From the NCBI GenBank assembly GCA_013397865.1, contig VZTI01002336.1, positions 1,380,319 through 1,444,318 of the forward strand: 64,000 nucleotides of DNA, given 5' to 3'. Positions 10,509 to 23,012 of this stretch are shown here, piece by piece (position 1 is the stretch's first letter; every line of letters starts with the position of its first letter). Under the pieces are notes generated by a model that did not search any database, was not told the origin of the DNA, and saw only the letters and a program-made list of their open reading frames with translations. Origin of the DNA: Struthidea cinerea. Lineage: Eukaryota; Chordata; Aves; Passeriformes; Corcoracidae. The position numbers were made by a program, and so were the translations under genes.

Positions 10509-13500
10509 GAGTAAAATTCTAAATTCTAAATAATTAATTCTTTATTAATAACTAAATTCTTTTATAACTATTGTAAAAGAATGTTTTCATTTCCCTTGAG
10601 AAGAATGTGAAAACATGAGGTAAATATAGTCAGTAAAATTTCTCCATAATGCATGAAGATCAGCTTTAATTTTGCATGATTTTTCTTCCTTTCACTGAAA
10701 TTACTGCTTTTTGTCCATTTCCACCAAAAGATAGAACAGCTAAGAAGGGAGAATAGTTTTAAAAATGATATGTTCTCTTTGCCTTGTTTAAATCAGCACA
10801 CCTTCAAACATGACAGCTCAACTACCTGCTGAAGATCTAATTGTCATTAAAAAAAAAACAAAACAACAAGCAAAAACCAACACCAAACCACACTTTATAT
10901 ATTTTATAGGTTAATTTATTTCATAGGTTAATTTGTTTTACAGGCTCAATTCACACAATATTTACAAGGCCTTTGGCCCTGCTTTAGTTCGTAGTATTAT
11001 TCTAAAACATTGTCCAATTCTATGATACTGGACTGCCCCTTCCAGACTGGAGTTCTATTTTCAGCTAACGTGAACAAGGGTAGCTCACTAGATGCATCAA
11101 TTTATACTGCATTTGGATCTCAGTCTGTAGTCTTTTTAGAGTTATTGTTAGAGTGAAATAGGCTGAAGGAGGGAAAATGATGAAGACTAAAAAGGTTTAG
11201 AACATTTTTTCAGGTGGCCTTCTCCCTAGTGAAATCAGAGCTCTATCTATAATTTATGGGCAGAACAAGACACCTAAAAATAGGGTTCAAAGAAGCCAGT
11301 GCTTTGTGTGAAGTATTAAACAGTAGGAAATGACAAAGAAATGTTCAGACTTCTGCTCTGCCATCAAAGGTTGTTAAACGAACACAGGGTTACAGGAAAA
11401 CACCTTTTCCCATTTTGGATTTGCAGCTACAAATGACTCTTGGAATTAGTTTCATCTGTCAGCTTCATCTTTTCTTGCAAAGACCAGAAGTGATACTCTC
11501 TTGGTACATGTGAGATCCATGTTCATATATATCTGAAACCCACTTTGGGGCAAGAAATTGCACCAATGTTTTCCACAGTTCAGAAAAACAATCACTCTCC
11601 TTGGAGAATTCTGGAATGGTGCTGTAATTCAGTATTCAACTAGAATTGCTCCATTCCATATAAATTAAGAAAATTCTAATGGAAAGAGAGATTGAAATTT
11701 TATCTCACTAGTCTCCTGAGTTATTTTCTCCATGCTTGTTTAACCCCTAAATCTCTACATCTGAAATCAGAAAAATACCACATTTGAATTTAAGCCTCCC
11801 CTATCTTAAAAGAATCCCTTAACCACAAGGCCTCTGGAATTAGGGAGACATACTCATTAAATATTTTAGTCTTGTTTTAGAATCTACATTCAGATTAGCA
11901 TGTTAGCTAGGTGGGGAACTCAGGTGCAATTCAATGGCTTGGTTTCATGAGGATGTCAGACTGTGAACTTCTGTGTAAAAGGTACAGATCAATGGAATTT
12001 TACAGATCATGCAGAAGTAGCCAAATCCATCCAAAGCCAATGGTAATCCTTCCAATAACTCCAGTAAGCTTAGTACACGGCTATCTACACGTCTGTTATT
12101 CTGGGATGACGTGTGTTGCTGGTTTCTCCACTGTGACCACAAGACCCCACGTGTACTTAGAACAGTAAAGGATTGGTAGCTTGTGCCTATGCATCGATAT
12201 TTTTGTTTGGCTTCGTTTTGTTTCTATTGGGGTTGGTTGCTGACTTTGGATACTTGAAGATTTTTCTAATACAGTTTTGATCTCTAGGAATTTCTTCCTT
12301 GCCTTCGGTACTTGAGAGAGGGAAAAAAATGCAGTATTTCTGGGGCCTCGTATTGTGTGCTCACAAGAACAAATTCCTTCCCCTTCCTCCTGCTGCCTGA
12401 AAGACTCGCTGATAAAGCCAGTGCATTTTATTTTCACATGACTTGTGGGGCTCTTAAGATCTAACATGCTATCTGGGTAGGCATCAACATTTTACAAGAA
12501 TCTTTTTTACACCTCCAAATTCATAGTTGTCCATCAAAGATTTTAGCCCAAAGAGCAGTTAATAAAGCTGGATGACCTCTTGCTCTAGGATTTTTTAAGT
12601 CTCTTTCAGACTAAAATTAGATTTCCTCCTTTAGGAAGAGAAACAGACCAATGTGTGACCCTTGAACTGTCAATCATCTGGAAGAAAAGCAGGGAACTGA
12701 TTTCTCTCAGAGCAGCAGAATGAAATGCTCCAAAATAATAATAATAATGTGGCTATACATATTTATAAGCTCATCATTATTAGTCTTTAGTATGATTGCT
12801 CCTATCTGATATTCAATGGTAATTTTGGCCCATGGATATATACTTTGTCTTAGTTCCATGAGATACTTTAATTTCAAATAAATCATGCTTTAAGTGAGTT
12901 AACCGCTAATTAACTGGCAAGTCTCAAATAATAGTCATCTATGGGTATAGCATCCCACTCCTACACAGAAGGGAGCACCCAAGATCCACAGATACCTGTG
13001 GTCTAAAAAGAATGGCAAAAGACTGAAAGATCCAGAAAAAAAATTCTCACAAAATTTTATTAGCAAACTATACACTCAGCATGGAAATTGGTATATATTT
13101 GCCTCTATTTTCTAGTAATAAAAGAAAAAAGAAGAGAGGGAAGAAAGAGGAAGTTGAAGTGAGATCAGATAGGAGAATAAAGGAGATCACCAATCCTGGG
13201 CCCAGCATCGATCCAGATGACAAGGCACCACCTGCACTTTGGGGGGTTCCTTTGCACAGGTAAATTTTCCCCACCCTGGGATTAGGTTTCTTGTTCTTCA
13301 TGCAAATGAGTGAGCATGTGCAGTCTGTTCTTCTGGACCTTTCTGGAAATGGTTTGAGGGGCTTTGAGGGTCTTTTGGTATTCTTGGCGCCCCTCTACCA
13401 GTCTTGCCTGCTCCCTGGCCCCATTCCTGGGCTTGTGCTGTTCTGTGTTGTGGATCAGAACAGGAAAGTCAGCCCCAGAAAGGTGCTGCCCTACCTCCAT

Positions 13501-13932
13501 ACAGCCCCTGTTCCAGCCACATCCTGTTCTAACTAGCCCACTTGTGTCCCCATTGTTGTTTGAGGCACAGCCACACATTAACTCCTTACTGCCCAGACCT
13601 CCACAATGATAATTGAATGCTTTAATCGTGTTTGATAAGTACCTATATGTTGTCCAGTAGTGCTTAACATTTCCATTCATAATCTGGGAGTAAATATAAA
13701 GCCATTACTGAGAAAAAAATTAGTGGAGCAACATTGGAAAGAAAAGCAAATAATAACTAATTGATGAAGGGAGAGTTCCCTTTCACACACATGCATTTTA
13801 AAATACCAAATGAAACAACTTCTTTCTAGGAATAAAAATGATAAACCATATATTTACAATAAGGGACTATACTGTGGAAGTCAGTTTGCAAGCAACTATA
13901 AGAATGCAGAATAATGGAATAATGTGCTAAAA
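10509..13932. other. Unique non-coding sequence
   Basis: No gene or repeat family was recognised. Short simple repeats occur, for example AAT units at about 12737-12749 and an imperfect direct repeat of ATAGGTTAATTT at about 10915-10935. Open frames near 12096-12467 and 13280-13680 lack domains. Confidence 0.4.
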
Positions 13933-13967
13933 GGAAAAAAAAAGAAAGAAAGAAAAAAAAAAGAAAT
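13933..13967. repeat. A-rich (AAAG)n microsatellite
   Basis: A-rich run with interspersed AAAG units; purine-only over about 30 bases. No attached retroposon body was recognised. Confidence 0.75.
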
Positions 13968-14464
13968 ACCAAGAGGTTTGTAAGGGTTTATCCTTGGCTG
14001 ATAAACAGGAACGAGGGGGAGAAGGGACACATTTATTCCTTGTTGTGTAGTAAAACTGTTTCTGTTCAGTTACAGCAGCCATATGTTAAAATAGCAATTG
14101 ATAAATCAGGGAAGATGCAAAGATGGATGCCACACCCTGAGAGATACCATGATGATAGTCTGTTTAATTGAACAAAAAACACACTGAAAGGAAGCTTGTT
14201 TACAGCACCTAAAAAAAACCCAAATAATTTCTCTCACACCTTGCAGGTGAACAAGACAGAAGTAAAAAAATAATCACTTGTTTTCCAGAGGTCATTTTCC
14301 TCAGCCTTTTATATTTATCTTGTTAAAAGGCAGTTGTAGCCACTCCTGTATAGCAGAATGTGCCTCTAAGTCATATGATCACAGGCATGGGCAAATACTG
14401 AAAACTAAAGAGCCTTTTAATTTAGAAGTGGGGGAAACGAAAGAGACCAGTAGTTAGAAGAGGG

Positions 14465-14700
14465 AATCAGACAAATTCAAATGAGAAGACACACAGTTTT
14501 AAGAAAAAGGAAGATTAGCTGTTGGAGCAATTTGCCAAGGAAACCAGGGGGAACTTTGATGTCTGCAGATAAAGACTGGATCTCTTTTTGAAAGAGATGA
14601 TTCTAGGAAATAAAATTTTGACATTAATACTGGAATTAATGGGTGAAATTTTATGGCCAATATTGTGCTTCAAAGGTTGGAGCAGAGATCTTTGGCTTTA
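14465..14700 (+). repeat. Ancient CR1 LINE fragment
   Basis: A diverged sense-strand fragment of the 3' part of a CR1-type LINE. Seen in order: a segment ending TTGGAGCAATTTGCCAAGG, a segment GACTGGATCTCTTTTTGAAAG, and GGGTGAAATTTTATGGCC. The same order (a 'TTGGAACAATTTACCAAGGG' type block, 'CTGGATGTCTTTCTAAAAG', 'GGGTGAAATTCTATGGCC') is known to me from old amniote CR1 copies. It is highly mutated, so its insertion is old. No reading frame survives. Confidence 0.6.
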
Positions 14701-14761
14701 GATTCCACTTCTGAGAGCCTCTGAATGTGGAAGGAGAATGCAATTTCTCATTAATACAAAA

Positions 14762-14925
14762 GGAAAAAAGTGTGACTGGTTAAGCACTGGAACTGGCTGC
14801 CAGGAAATCATTAAATCTCCACCCATAGACTTTCAAAACTCAGCTGGAAAATGCCCTGGACTAGATGAGTTCTCGAGGTCCAGCCTAGTATGAACTTTTC
14901 TACTGTTCTGCGGTTTTCCTGATGT
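14762..14925 (+). repeat. CR1 LINE 3'-end fragment
   Basis: Sense-strand 3' end of a second CR1 copy. Landmarks are CACTGGAACTGGCTGCCAGG, TTCAAAACTCAGCTGGA, GGACTAGATGAGTTCTCGAG and a decayed GGTCCAGCC that stands where CR1 has the 'GGTCCCTTCCAACC' type block. The typical ATTCTRTG terminal repeats are reduced to a degraded trace (CTACTGTTCTGCGG). It lies immediately downstream of an older CR1 fragment in the same orientation. They may be two insertions or pieces of different subfamilies. Confidence 0.6.
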
Positions 14926-15805
14926 GCAAGATACTGGTGACATTTGATGCCACTTGCATTTATAAAAATTAAAAAGTGCACAGATGGACTCCTAGTGATG
15001 TCCTGTTGTTATCTGACTGAACAATGGATGGTCAGTACAACTTTTTATCTGTGTGTGATCAAAGACAAAATTGCACATCTTGAAGACTTTTGATAGTTGT
15101 GGTAAGGAACACATTTTTTTTTTTTTATTGCATTGTTAAATGTATTGTTTGCAAATGCATTTTGCTTGAAAACATTGGAGAAAACAGATTAAATAATTGG
15201 TAATCCAATCTAGATGTTGCTTTACCCAGGTTCATTTTATAAATGTGGGTTTTGCTCATGCTCCTCCATGCGCTCATATTTGGATACTGGTTTGAGAACA
15301 TGGCACCATCAGCTCTAAGGTGTGCAGAAGGGATGTCCTTAATTAGGATAATGTGGCTCATTAAACTTCATTTCAAACCCTGTTGTGAGTTCGCAGACTG
15401 TGTGCTGTGGACACAGCAGAGATTGCATGGCAGAGGAGCATCAGAGCTTCCCCCTCCAGCGCGTGCTCCTGCAGGTGCCTGGCAGGAGGGCCCTGGCTGT
15501 GCCCCTCTTCATCACCAGCCTCTGGCCACAACACTCCAACATTTCACCTCCAGCTCAGCTGCTGTGCCATGTGCTGTTCTAATACCCTCACGTATCAAAG
15601 GAAATTTTGGATTAATTTTTTTCTCCATGAAGTGCTACAGTGAAATCATTTCATTGCTTTTATTCTCAAGTTAGTGAGCAAAACAAAAATGTTCCAAGGG
15701 GAGTCAAATGGTCTCACAGAGGCAAAGCAATGGTGATCTTGTCTGTCTGCAGGCAGAGCAGCTAATTGGGCAGGGAGGTGCTGTGATTTAGCACCCATGT
15801 CCTTA
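14926..15805. other. Non-coding sequence
   Basis: Unique DNA with a 13-base T run at 15114-15126 and a GC-richer stretch at 15400-15580. The overlapping frames in that stretch have no domains. Confidence 0.4.
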
Positions 15806-15875
15806 GATTTTAATCCAGTGTAAAGTGACATAATTGTATTGATCTCAGTGCTGATTTACACTGAGAATATTGCCA
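15806..15875. repeat. Possible ancient repeat with inverted arms
   Basis: Contains CTCAGTG (15844-15850), an 8-base spacer and CACTGAG (15859-15865), within a phrase resembling 'GATCTCAGTGCTGATTTACACTGAG' types seen in old amniote repeats. It is too short and diverged to assign. Confidence 0.25.
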
Positions 15876-18800
15876 TTTATTTTTAACTTGCCTAAATTCC
15901 CTATCTGCTCTAGTATTGCTGATGCAAAGAGAATTAAAACACTCCAGATCAATCTAGTCTCCCAAAGTAACAATGAAACATTTATAACTGCAGCAAGAAA
16001 GGTGCACAGAAGCTCTTTTATTCTATCCTGCTCTTAAGAGTTAAGTGAAATTACTGAAGCATGTTTTAAATTTTATCAATTGTGACATATTTTATGCTGG
16101 GATAGTATATTCAACAAGTGCATTAGGAGAGTGCTTAGCACTTTGTAATTACACTCATATTTCATTTTAAGATAATTTCATGCTATTCTTTCAAAACACA
16201 TCAAATGTGGAGCTGTAGTCTTGAAACAATAGGCTGTGATATTAAAAATTCAGATCTAAAATTCTCTTCTACTTCTCTAATGGATATAACTAAAATACTG
16301 TGAAACTTTCATTCAAAAAAACTCTGTAGTCTGAGATACTATTGATTTAAGTCCCTGTTAATTTAATGAAATTCCATTCTCCTTTTTTTTGTCCTACTCT
16401 GCTTCCCCTCTCAATGAAAAATCAGGTTTTCAGTATCAGTTCTCTCAGTAAAAATATACATACTATACTAACACTCCTGATACATGGAATTTAACATAAT
16501 TAAACAATTATTTATGACACGTGGTTTTTGCACCTGTGGGGAACTTTCTGACTCAGCACCAAGAGTGTGGATAGGTGGTTACTCTTTTTACAAAAAAAAA
16601 GACCATTTCCTCTGTGGATATCTGTTTTCTATATTTAGTTGTGCTTCATGCAGAGCCTGAGAAACAACTAGACAGCGCAGATTTATCCATATCAATTTCA
16701 GTGGGAATGCCACAAGCAAAGAGGTTGTAAAATCAGGGCTTCAGCAAGAAAACAGCAAGTCTTGGTCTTAATAGGACAGAAGTTTTGAATAGAGAGGGAT
16801 TGGAGCCAATTAATGCAATGACAAATCAAGGAGAGCCATGGGAATTGTTCACTGGAGGAATTGCTGGGCTGGATTCTAAATAGCAAAGGGAGAGGTTCTG
16901 ATCTCACCAAAGCAAGGGCCTGTTCTCTATGCAAGCCTGGGGCCAGCGATGCAGGAGGTGTGTAGCAGTCCCCGTGTGATCCAAGGCTGCTTTCAAGCCG
17001 AGCTGCCTGGCTCCAGGCGGCACGCAGGCAGCTTGTGCGCGGCTGAGCTGCAATTGGGCTGCAGAGCGTAATTCCCTGGCACTGCAAAATATACACAAAG
17101 AGGCGTAAGCCGTTCACCACCTCAGCATTTCAGACCATATGTAAGGAGGCATTGCAATTAGGATACAAGTTCTCTTCCAGTTGAGAGACTCTGTAGATTT
17201 ATTAATAATCTCACTTCACTTTTGTGAGGAAAATATAAGTAATGTGGTTCTGGTAGCAAAGGATGAGCCTCCCTCTAGCTCGGGAGAGAGGCGGACGTGA
17301 GCTGGGAAGCCTGCCATCAAACACTGCCTCCACATTCCGTCTGCGTTATTTGTTGTGCCATGTGATAGATCTCAGAGTGAGCCTTTTGCACACCACTGTA
17401 CAACCAAGAAGCACTCGAGTTGTAGGAAGAAAGTTGGGTAGCTCAAGAGAAAAGTTTGTGCTGCTACTGGCTCAGCACTAGCTGTGGGGAACTGTACACG
17501 GGTTCTGTGGGGCAGGACAGGGCTGTGCTTGCTGCAAACAGGCACTGCAAAAATCCCACCAGAGCTGGCCAGACATGGAGCGTCGCAATGGGCCAGGAAG
17601 AGAGACAGTCATGATCCAGTAGGCTTCACAGCTGGATTAGCAAATTACATTTAAAAGATACAGTTTGAGAAATTAAGAATACAGTCTGGCCTGGGATTTG
17701 TTGTGTATGTACAAAGCATACAGCTCTGACATGGAGTTCTGCAGTTTGGAACAGCATGATCAGCACCTGGTGAACTGACTTACAAACATTGTTTCGCTTT
17801 AATTAAGACGAATACTGCAGACCTCAAAGGATTTATGCATATTCATGTAGCATATATAGCTCAGGCCCTTCACCTGAACAGAGATTACAGCCCTCAGGTT
17901 ATACAAGGCTCTAATAAAGTTTGTGTCGCATGTAATATATCACCAGCCATGGAATGTACTGTGATTTCTGTTGGGTTTCTATTCAATCAAGGTTCTCAGT
18001 AGGTTTTCTCCATGACTCATTTTCACATTCTCATACAATGCAACAAAGAGTTGCTTAAACCACTGTGGTTATCCCGAGCTGGGAAAATTCACAGGTGAGT
18101 ATGTCATGTTGTTTGGCATGAACAGTAACTAGACAGTTCTTTATTTAGTGTAATTAATCCTGCCTGCAAGTAGTGGCATTTTCCACAGTCTGTACCATTA
18201 AGTGGGAGCCTAGTTTTGAAAATTGATGCTAGTTCCTCAGTTGCATTCTTGGTTAAGGTTGGGTGTGTAATATTCCACAAGGTCATTTAAGGGAAGGAAA
18301 TACCTCATGTTTCCCAACATCATCAGTCCAGTCATGACCTGATTTTGCAATCTTACTCATATTAGGCAATTCCCTTGCATGTCATAGGATTACTTGCAAT
18401 AGCTCAGGCTACTTGCTTTGAAGGATGATAACCTTGAATCCAAATTATCTGTTCCCTAATATCCTTCACTGTAGGAGAGGAAACAATCTCTCGTACAGAA
18501 TTAGAAGAGGAAGATGGTCTTGAAACAGCACATGCAAATAACCTCCTACCACTTGTTTAATCGAGTAAGAGGTCAGCTTCCAAGAAAAATTTACATCCAC
18601 AATGTATCATTACTATTATATAATATCTACCAAAAATATTTGCTGCAGTGGAAGTGTAGAACACGGGGTTAATAACCATTGCAAATGTTCTTTGCTGAAT
18701 ACCAAACCAGCCCAAAATAAATCACTCAATGTGCATTAAACAACAGCATCTAATGGTGGCAACCAAGGGGTCAGACAACATTATTGCTTCAAGTTCTTAT

Positions 18801-20463
18801 TCTGTGGATGCATTTTTGGCCTTGAATCCCTCTTTACAGTATAAATTGCCAGCTTAAAGAGTATTTTTAAAAGCAATCCTTTGAACAGAAGTGGGAAGAG
18901 CATTTAAGCAGCTCCAAGGTCCCCACAGACACAGAGCTGGTGGAAGCTGTCAGGGGAATGTACTAATAACCCCCAGAAATGTACTATGATTGCCATTCTC
19001 CTTGCTTCAGTTTTAAATTTCCCCATCTCAGGCCATAAATACATAGGTCAAGTCCACCTTGGCCACAGAGATCAAATATGGTCTCTGCAGTATTAACTTC
19101 GAGGGGGTTTTCATTTTTTCAGACTTTTTTTCTGAGGTTGAAATGAAACCTTGCTTTTTATTTTGGGAATCCTTTTAATAGAAATCTTTTTTCTAGGAAT
19201 CCTTGAAGAGGGTTATGGTATGTTACTGCTAGTCCTTGGGTCAAATTTTCTCTTGTTGCAGTGATTTAAATGGAGCTTTGCCAGCTTACAGCAATAGAGG
19301 ATATATTTGCATGAGTTTTACGTCATGAAATTTTATTGCTGATGTTGATTCCTGGGGTTGCCACACACCTGAAGAACTCTGGGCAAAAAAACAAGAACTC
19401 CATATGATTTTAGTTCAGTTTCCTGCATGTGAAACTTCATTGATTTCAGATATCCTCAGGTTTATGTTGTCTATAGAGTGAACATTATCATCAGAGGATC
19501 TCTTATTACAAAGGCAAAGAAAAAAGGCTCACTGTAGTATTTTCGTGCAGGCAAATAAGGGTAGGCTCTTTTGAAAACATCTGATGAATTTAGCAACAAG
19601 GCCCAGTGCAGCAGAGCCAGATCTCTCTAATCCCCTTTCACCTCTAATATTTTCCTCCACAGGCTGTTGTAGGTCAAGTATTATTCCTGTATTGACTATA
19701 CTAAAATATTTGTTGCTTAAAGTAAAGCTTTTTGAAGTAAAGACTGTACAAACAGAAAATAATTTTGACCAGCCTTACTGAAAATATTTTCTATTTGGTA
19801 GTCATAAGAATATTTTTGTCTGTGATTATGAATGAAATAAATTGCATTAAATTATTAAATTGAATCTGCTATTAAAGCACAAGAAAAATCATGTAGTTTC
19901 AGTTAATGAAGTAACAAGAGCAGTTAACCTTGTAATGAATTAATGAGTTGTGTTGGAAAGGTTTGTAAGGTTGATAATGAGGAAGTTGAAGCAGAGAGTG
20001 TCCTTGAAAGACATCCGTGAAGCCATGTTTGGTAGAGCATTTGAGAAGTTAATATTTGACAGCATTGCCTGTAATGACACTGTAGAATATCCATTATGTA
20101 ATTCTTTAGTTACCCAATAAGGTCTGCTAAATGTTGTGTAAGGTGGGCACTCAGTCAAGGCTTCCAAATGTGGATGTGAATGAGACACTTTGTGGATAAG
20201 GAAACCAACATATTTAAGAACGTGGAGGAGAAAAATCTGTGGCCCTGAAAAGAACACTCTGATAGCTCTCCTTCATTTTCTCTTCAAAAGTCTGAGCAAC
20301 TTTTTGGTAACAAGCTGTTAAGATTTACTTCTTATAATACTTGTGCATATGCTCAGAACTGGAGTGAAAAATTTACAATTTGTTGATTTCAACGGGAAAG
20401 AAAACAGTGTTTCCCACACTAGCTTTAATGCAGCTGTTTAGGAGCATCAACCTAATTAAAGAT
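15876..20463. other. Unique non-coding sequence
   Basis: About 4.6 kb of AT-rich sequence with no recognised gene. The 140-codon frame at 17120-16698 (minus) has no motif. A weak trace of an ancient amniote repeat may exist near 19245-19310. Nothing else was identified. Confidence 0.4.
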
Positions 20464-20604
20464 CACAGAATCACAGAATATTCTGAATTGGAAGGGACCC
20501 AGAAGGATCATCAAGTGTAACTCTTAAGTAAATGGCCCATACAGAGACTGAACCCACAACCTTGGCATTATTAGCACCAACCAACTGAGCTAATCTGTGC
20601 TAAG
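20464..20604 (-). mobile_element. tRNA-Ile-derived SINE with CR1-like tail (passerine SINE type)
   Basis: Read on the minus strand, a tRNA-like head begins near 20600. An intact Pol III A box TAGCTCAGTTGG lies at 20592-20581, followed by GTGCTAATAATGCCAAGG, matching the anticodon arm of tRNA-Ile, and a B-box-like GGTTCAGTCTC at 20554-20544. The tail down to 20464 ends in a GATCCTTCTGGGTCCCTTCC-type block and ATTCTGTG octamers, which are hallmarks of avian CR1 3' ends. Known: a tRNA-Ile-headed, CR1-mobilised SINE was described as arising early in passerines (TguSINE1). Odd: the D-arm to anticodon region lacks about 7 bases relative to a tRNA-Ile. It is non-coding and probably inactive. Confidence 0.8.
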
Positions 20605-22761
20605 GTAAGCAGTCATTGTCTCATTCGACCTAAGTTTATATCAGACCAAAGACACTAGTCATTAAAATCCCTAAACCCTTTACTGCATCACACATATCCC
20701 CATTCCAAGGAGTTTTGATTGTCCCTTCTCACGAGGGGGTTAACCTGCTTTTTAATTTGCTGTCCCACCCATTTGATATATCCTCTCAGTGGACCCTCCA
20801 CATGGAGAAGGGTCTTTAATCCTCAGCCCTGTTTATCCTCTCCTTCTGAGTAAACTCACACTAATTCTCTGACAACTAGCAGTCTAAGCTCAACCTGGGT
20901 AGCAGCAATCCTTCAGTAAAAAGCCCATCTTGCTATCCCTACAATGTAGGAAATCCATAGCTAAGGTTTTCTCCCAGTACTCATCAGACACCTGAAAACC
21001 CCCACAGCTTCTGAATATTCCTTGGTACTCTTTAAGGAGACCATGATTCTCTTTTCTCCCTTTTTGAACATTCTTGTTAGCAGCAGAAAGGAACTATTGA
21101 GAGCTGCTCAACAGGTGCTTTTTCCCATTCAGTTGTGTCTAGTGAAACCGTGGTCCCAACCAAGGGATGCCAGAGGGATGATATTCAAACTTAGGAGAGA
21201 TCAAATGTGATGTAAATGAGGCTTTAGTTTTTTTTAAAATTTCTTTCTTTTTTCTTTCTAGGTTTGGGGTTTTTTTCATGTCTAGGTTTCTTTGGGTGGT
21301 TTTGGGGAGGTTTTTGGTTGGTTGGTTGGTTGGTTGGTTTGGTTTTGTTTGCTTTTGCTTTTTTCCTTAGGAATTTGTGTTTCCCCTTTCTGGGCTCTAA
21401 AGCTAAAGAAAAGAAATAAAGCCTAACCCTCACATGACATGATGCTGTGACACAGGGAATGTCTGCATGCCTAGTCCTCTTGGGAAAATGATCAGGCTTT
21501 TTATTTATAGACAGCACAGCTTCTGGGAATTTCAGTCAAGAAGCAGGATGCCACATTCCTATGCACTGCATAGTTTGGAGGAAGGGGAGAGGAAATCAGT
21601 CATTTCCCCTATCTGGATATAAGCAATCCACAAGTTTTTCCATTAGTGAGCATCTGCACATTAGGGTCTTGAGCGGCATTGTAACACTGGAGGATGTTGC
21701 ATCAGATGTGGAATTTCCAGCTTGGCTTGGCTTCTGCTGCCTGTTTCCTGATTTTTTTTTTTTTAATTAATTGTTATTTATTGTTTTCTATTAAGTGTTG
21801 TTTTCTCCTAAATTTGGGGTTTTAGAGGGCTGATATGCAATCACAAAGCCAAATTCGGTTTTACTTTTTGATCTGATTCAAAGGGGTTGGGGTTTTGCCC
21901 TTTGCTTGATTTGTGTGGACACTGGATTTTTGCGTTGAGCGGAACTGCATTGTCTGCTCTATGGTGACTGATAGGATGATTCATGGAATTTCAGCTGTTG
22001 CAGTGGGAACTTGAGTGTTAGGGTGTCATTGCCCTTCTTTGGCTTTGTTCACCTTCTTGAGTGTTTTGCTTTAAGAAAACAAAACAGATAAACTTTTGTT
22101 TGAGGTGTTGCTACTACTCTCTTGAGATTAAGAGTATATCACCCACATATTTATCTTCCTGTCCTCAACCTTTTAAAAGGAACTCTTCAAAGTGCTTCTG
22201 TGAGAATCTGATGGTATTCTTGGTAAAAGAGCTGCAAGGAGAAGACCTGGTTGTGAATAAGCGTGTTGCAGACTGGAGCCCTTTTTTTTTTGTGCTATCG
22301 AAGGCCATTAAATTATTTCACAATGACTAATGTGTGGTATGAACTTTAGAGCCATGTAACTGGTTATTTATTTATTCTTATCCAGAAACAGTATACACAG
22401 GGTGCAGAATGCTATCACTACAGAAATAGGCAAGCATTTTTCTTCTTATTATCATTATAGTGTTTTTATCAGAACACACATCACTCTTTCTGGGACAGAA
22501 GATAAGGCAGAGAGAAGATCACCCAGCTTGTTCATAGACCCCCAGAAAATGTGCCTTTGAGATAGTAAGTGAGCCCAGTTTTCTCTAGTCTTTGTTCAGG
22601 ATTTCCCTTAGCTCAAATGTAAATGATCACACATGAATCTATTCTGTGGAGATTAAGACCCCCGGTGTAGACAGAATTGGATACCTATATTAAAACACAT
22701 AACTTTCTTTCTTCATTTCTTCATTTCGTCCTTCCTTTCCTTCTTTCCTCCTTTCCTCCTA
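20605..22761. other. Non-coding sequence with T/G-rich simple repeats
   Basis: No gene was recognised. A T/G-rich stretch at about 21228-21375 contains six GGTT units (21316-21340); the frame that crosses it in the other direction is low-complexity and not a gene. Pyrimidine-rich sequence begins near 22705 and leads into the large tract that follows. Confidence 0.45.
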
Positions 22762-22764
22762 CTC

Positions 22765-22795
<31 letters not shown>

Positions 22796-23012
22796 CTTTT
22801 CTTTTCTTTTCTTTTCTTTTCTTTTCTTTTCTTTTCTTTTCTTTTCTTTTCTTTTCTTTTCTTTTCTTTTCTTTTCTTTTTTCTTTTCTCTTCTCTTCTC
22901 TTCTCTTCTCTTCTCTTCTCTTCTCTTCTCTTCTCTTCTCTTCTCTTCTCTTCTTTTCTCTTCTTTTCTCTTCTTTTTTCTTTTTTTTTTTCTTTTTTCT
23001 TTTCTTTTTTTC
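22762..23012. repeat. Long polypyrimidine pentanucleotide microsatellite
   Basis: About 250 bases of pure pyrimidine on the plus strand. It has CTTTT repeated about 21 times (about 22776-22880), TTCTC about 13 times (about 22886-22950), two TTCTTTTCTC units and a T-rich end. Pure homopyrimidine tracts with mirror symmetry can form triplex (H-)DNA. The frames of Lys/Arg/Glu repeats on one strand and Phe/Ser/Leu repeats on the other are by-products. Length is likely to be polymorphic and error-prone in assembly. Confidence 0.95.

Noticed and set aside
19940..20257. 105-codon minus-strand frame with an upstream TTCTTTTCAG acceptor-like site
   Set aside because: The residues show no family pattern and there is no donor or partner exon that I could place; kept as chance.
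20533..20600. Functional tRNA-Ile gene
   Set aside because: The D-to-anticodon region is missing about 7 bases, the acceptor stem does not pair and the sequence runs on into a CR1-type tail, so it is a SINE head.
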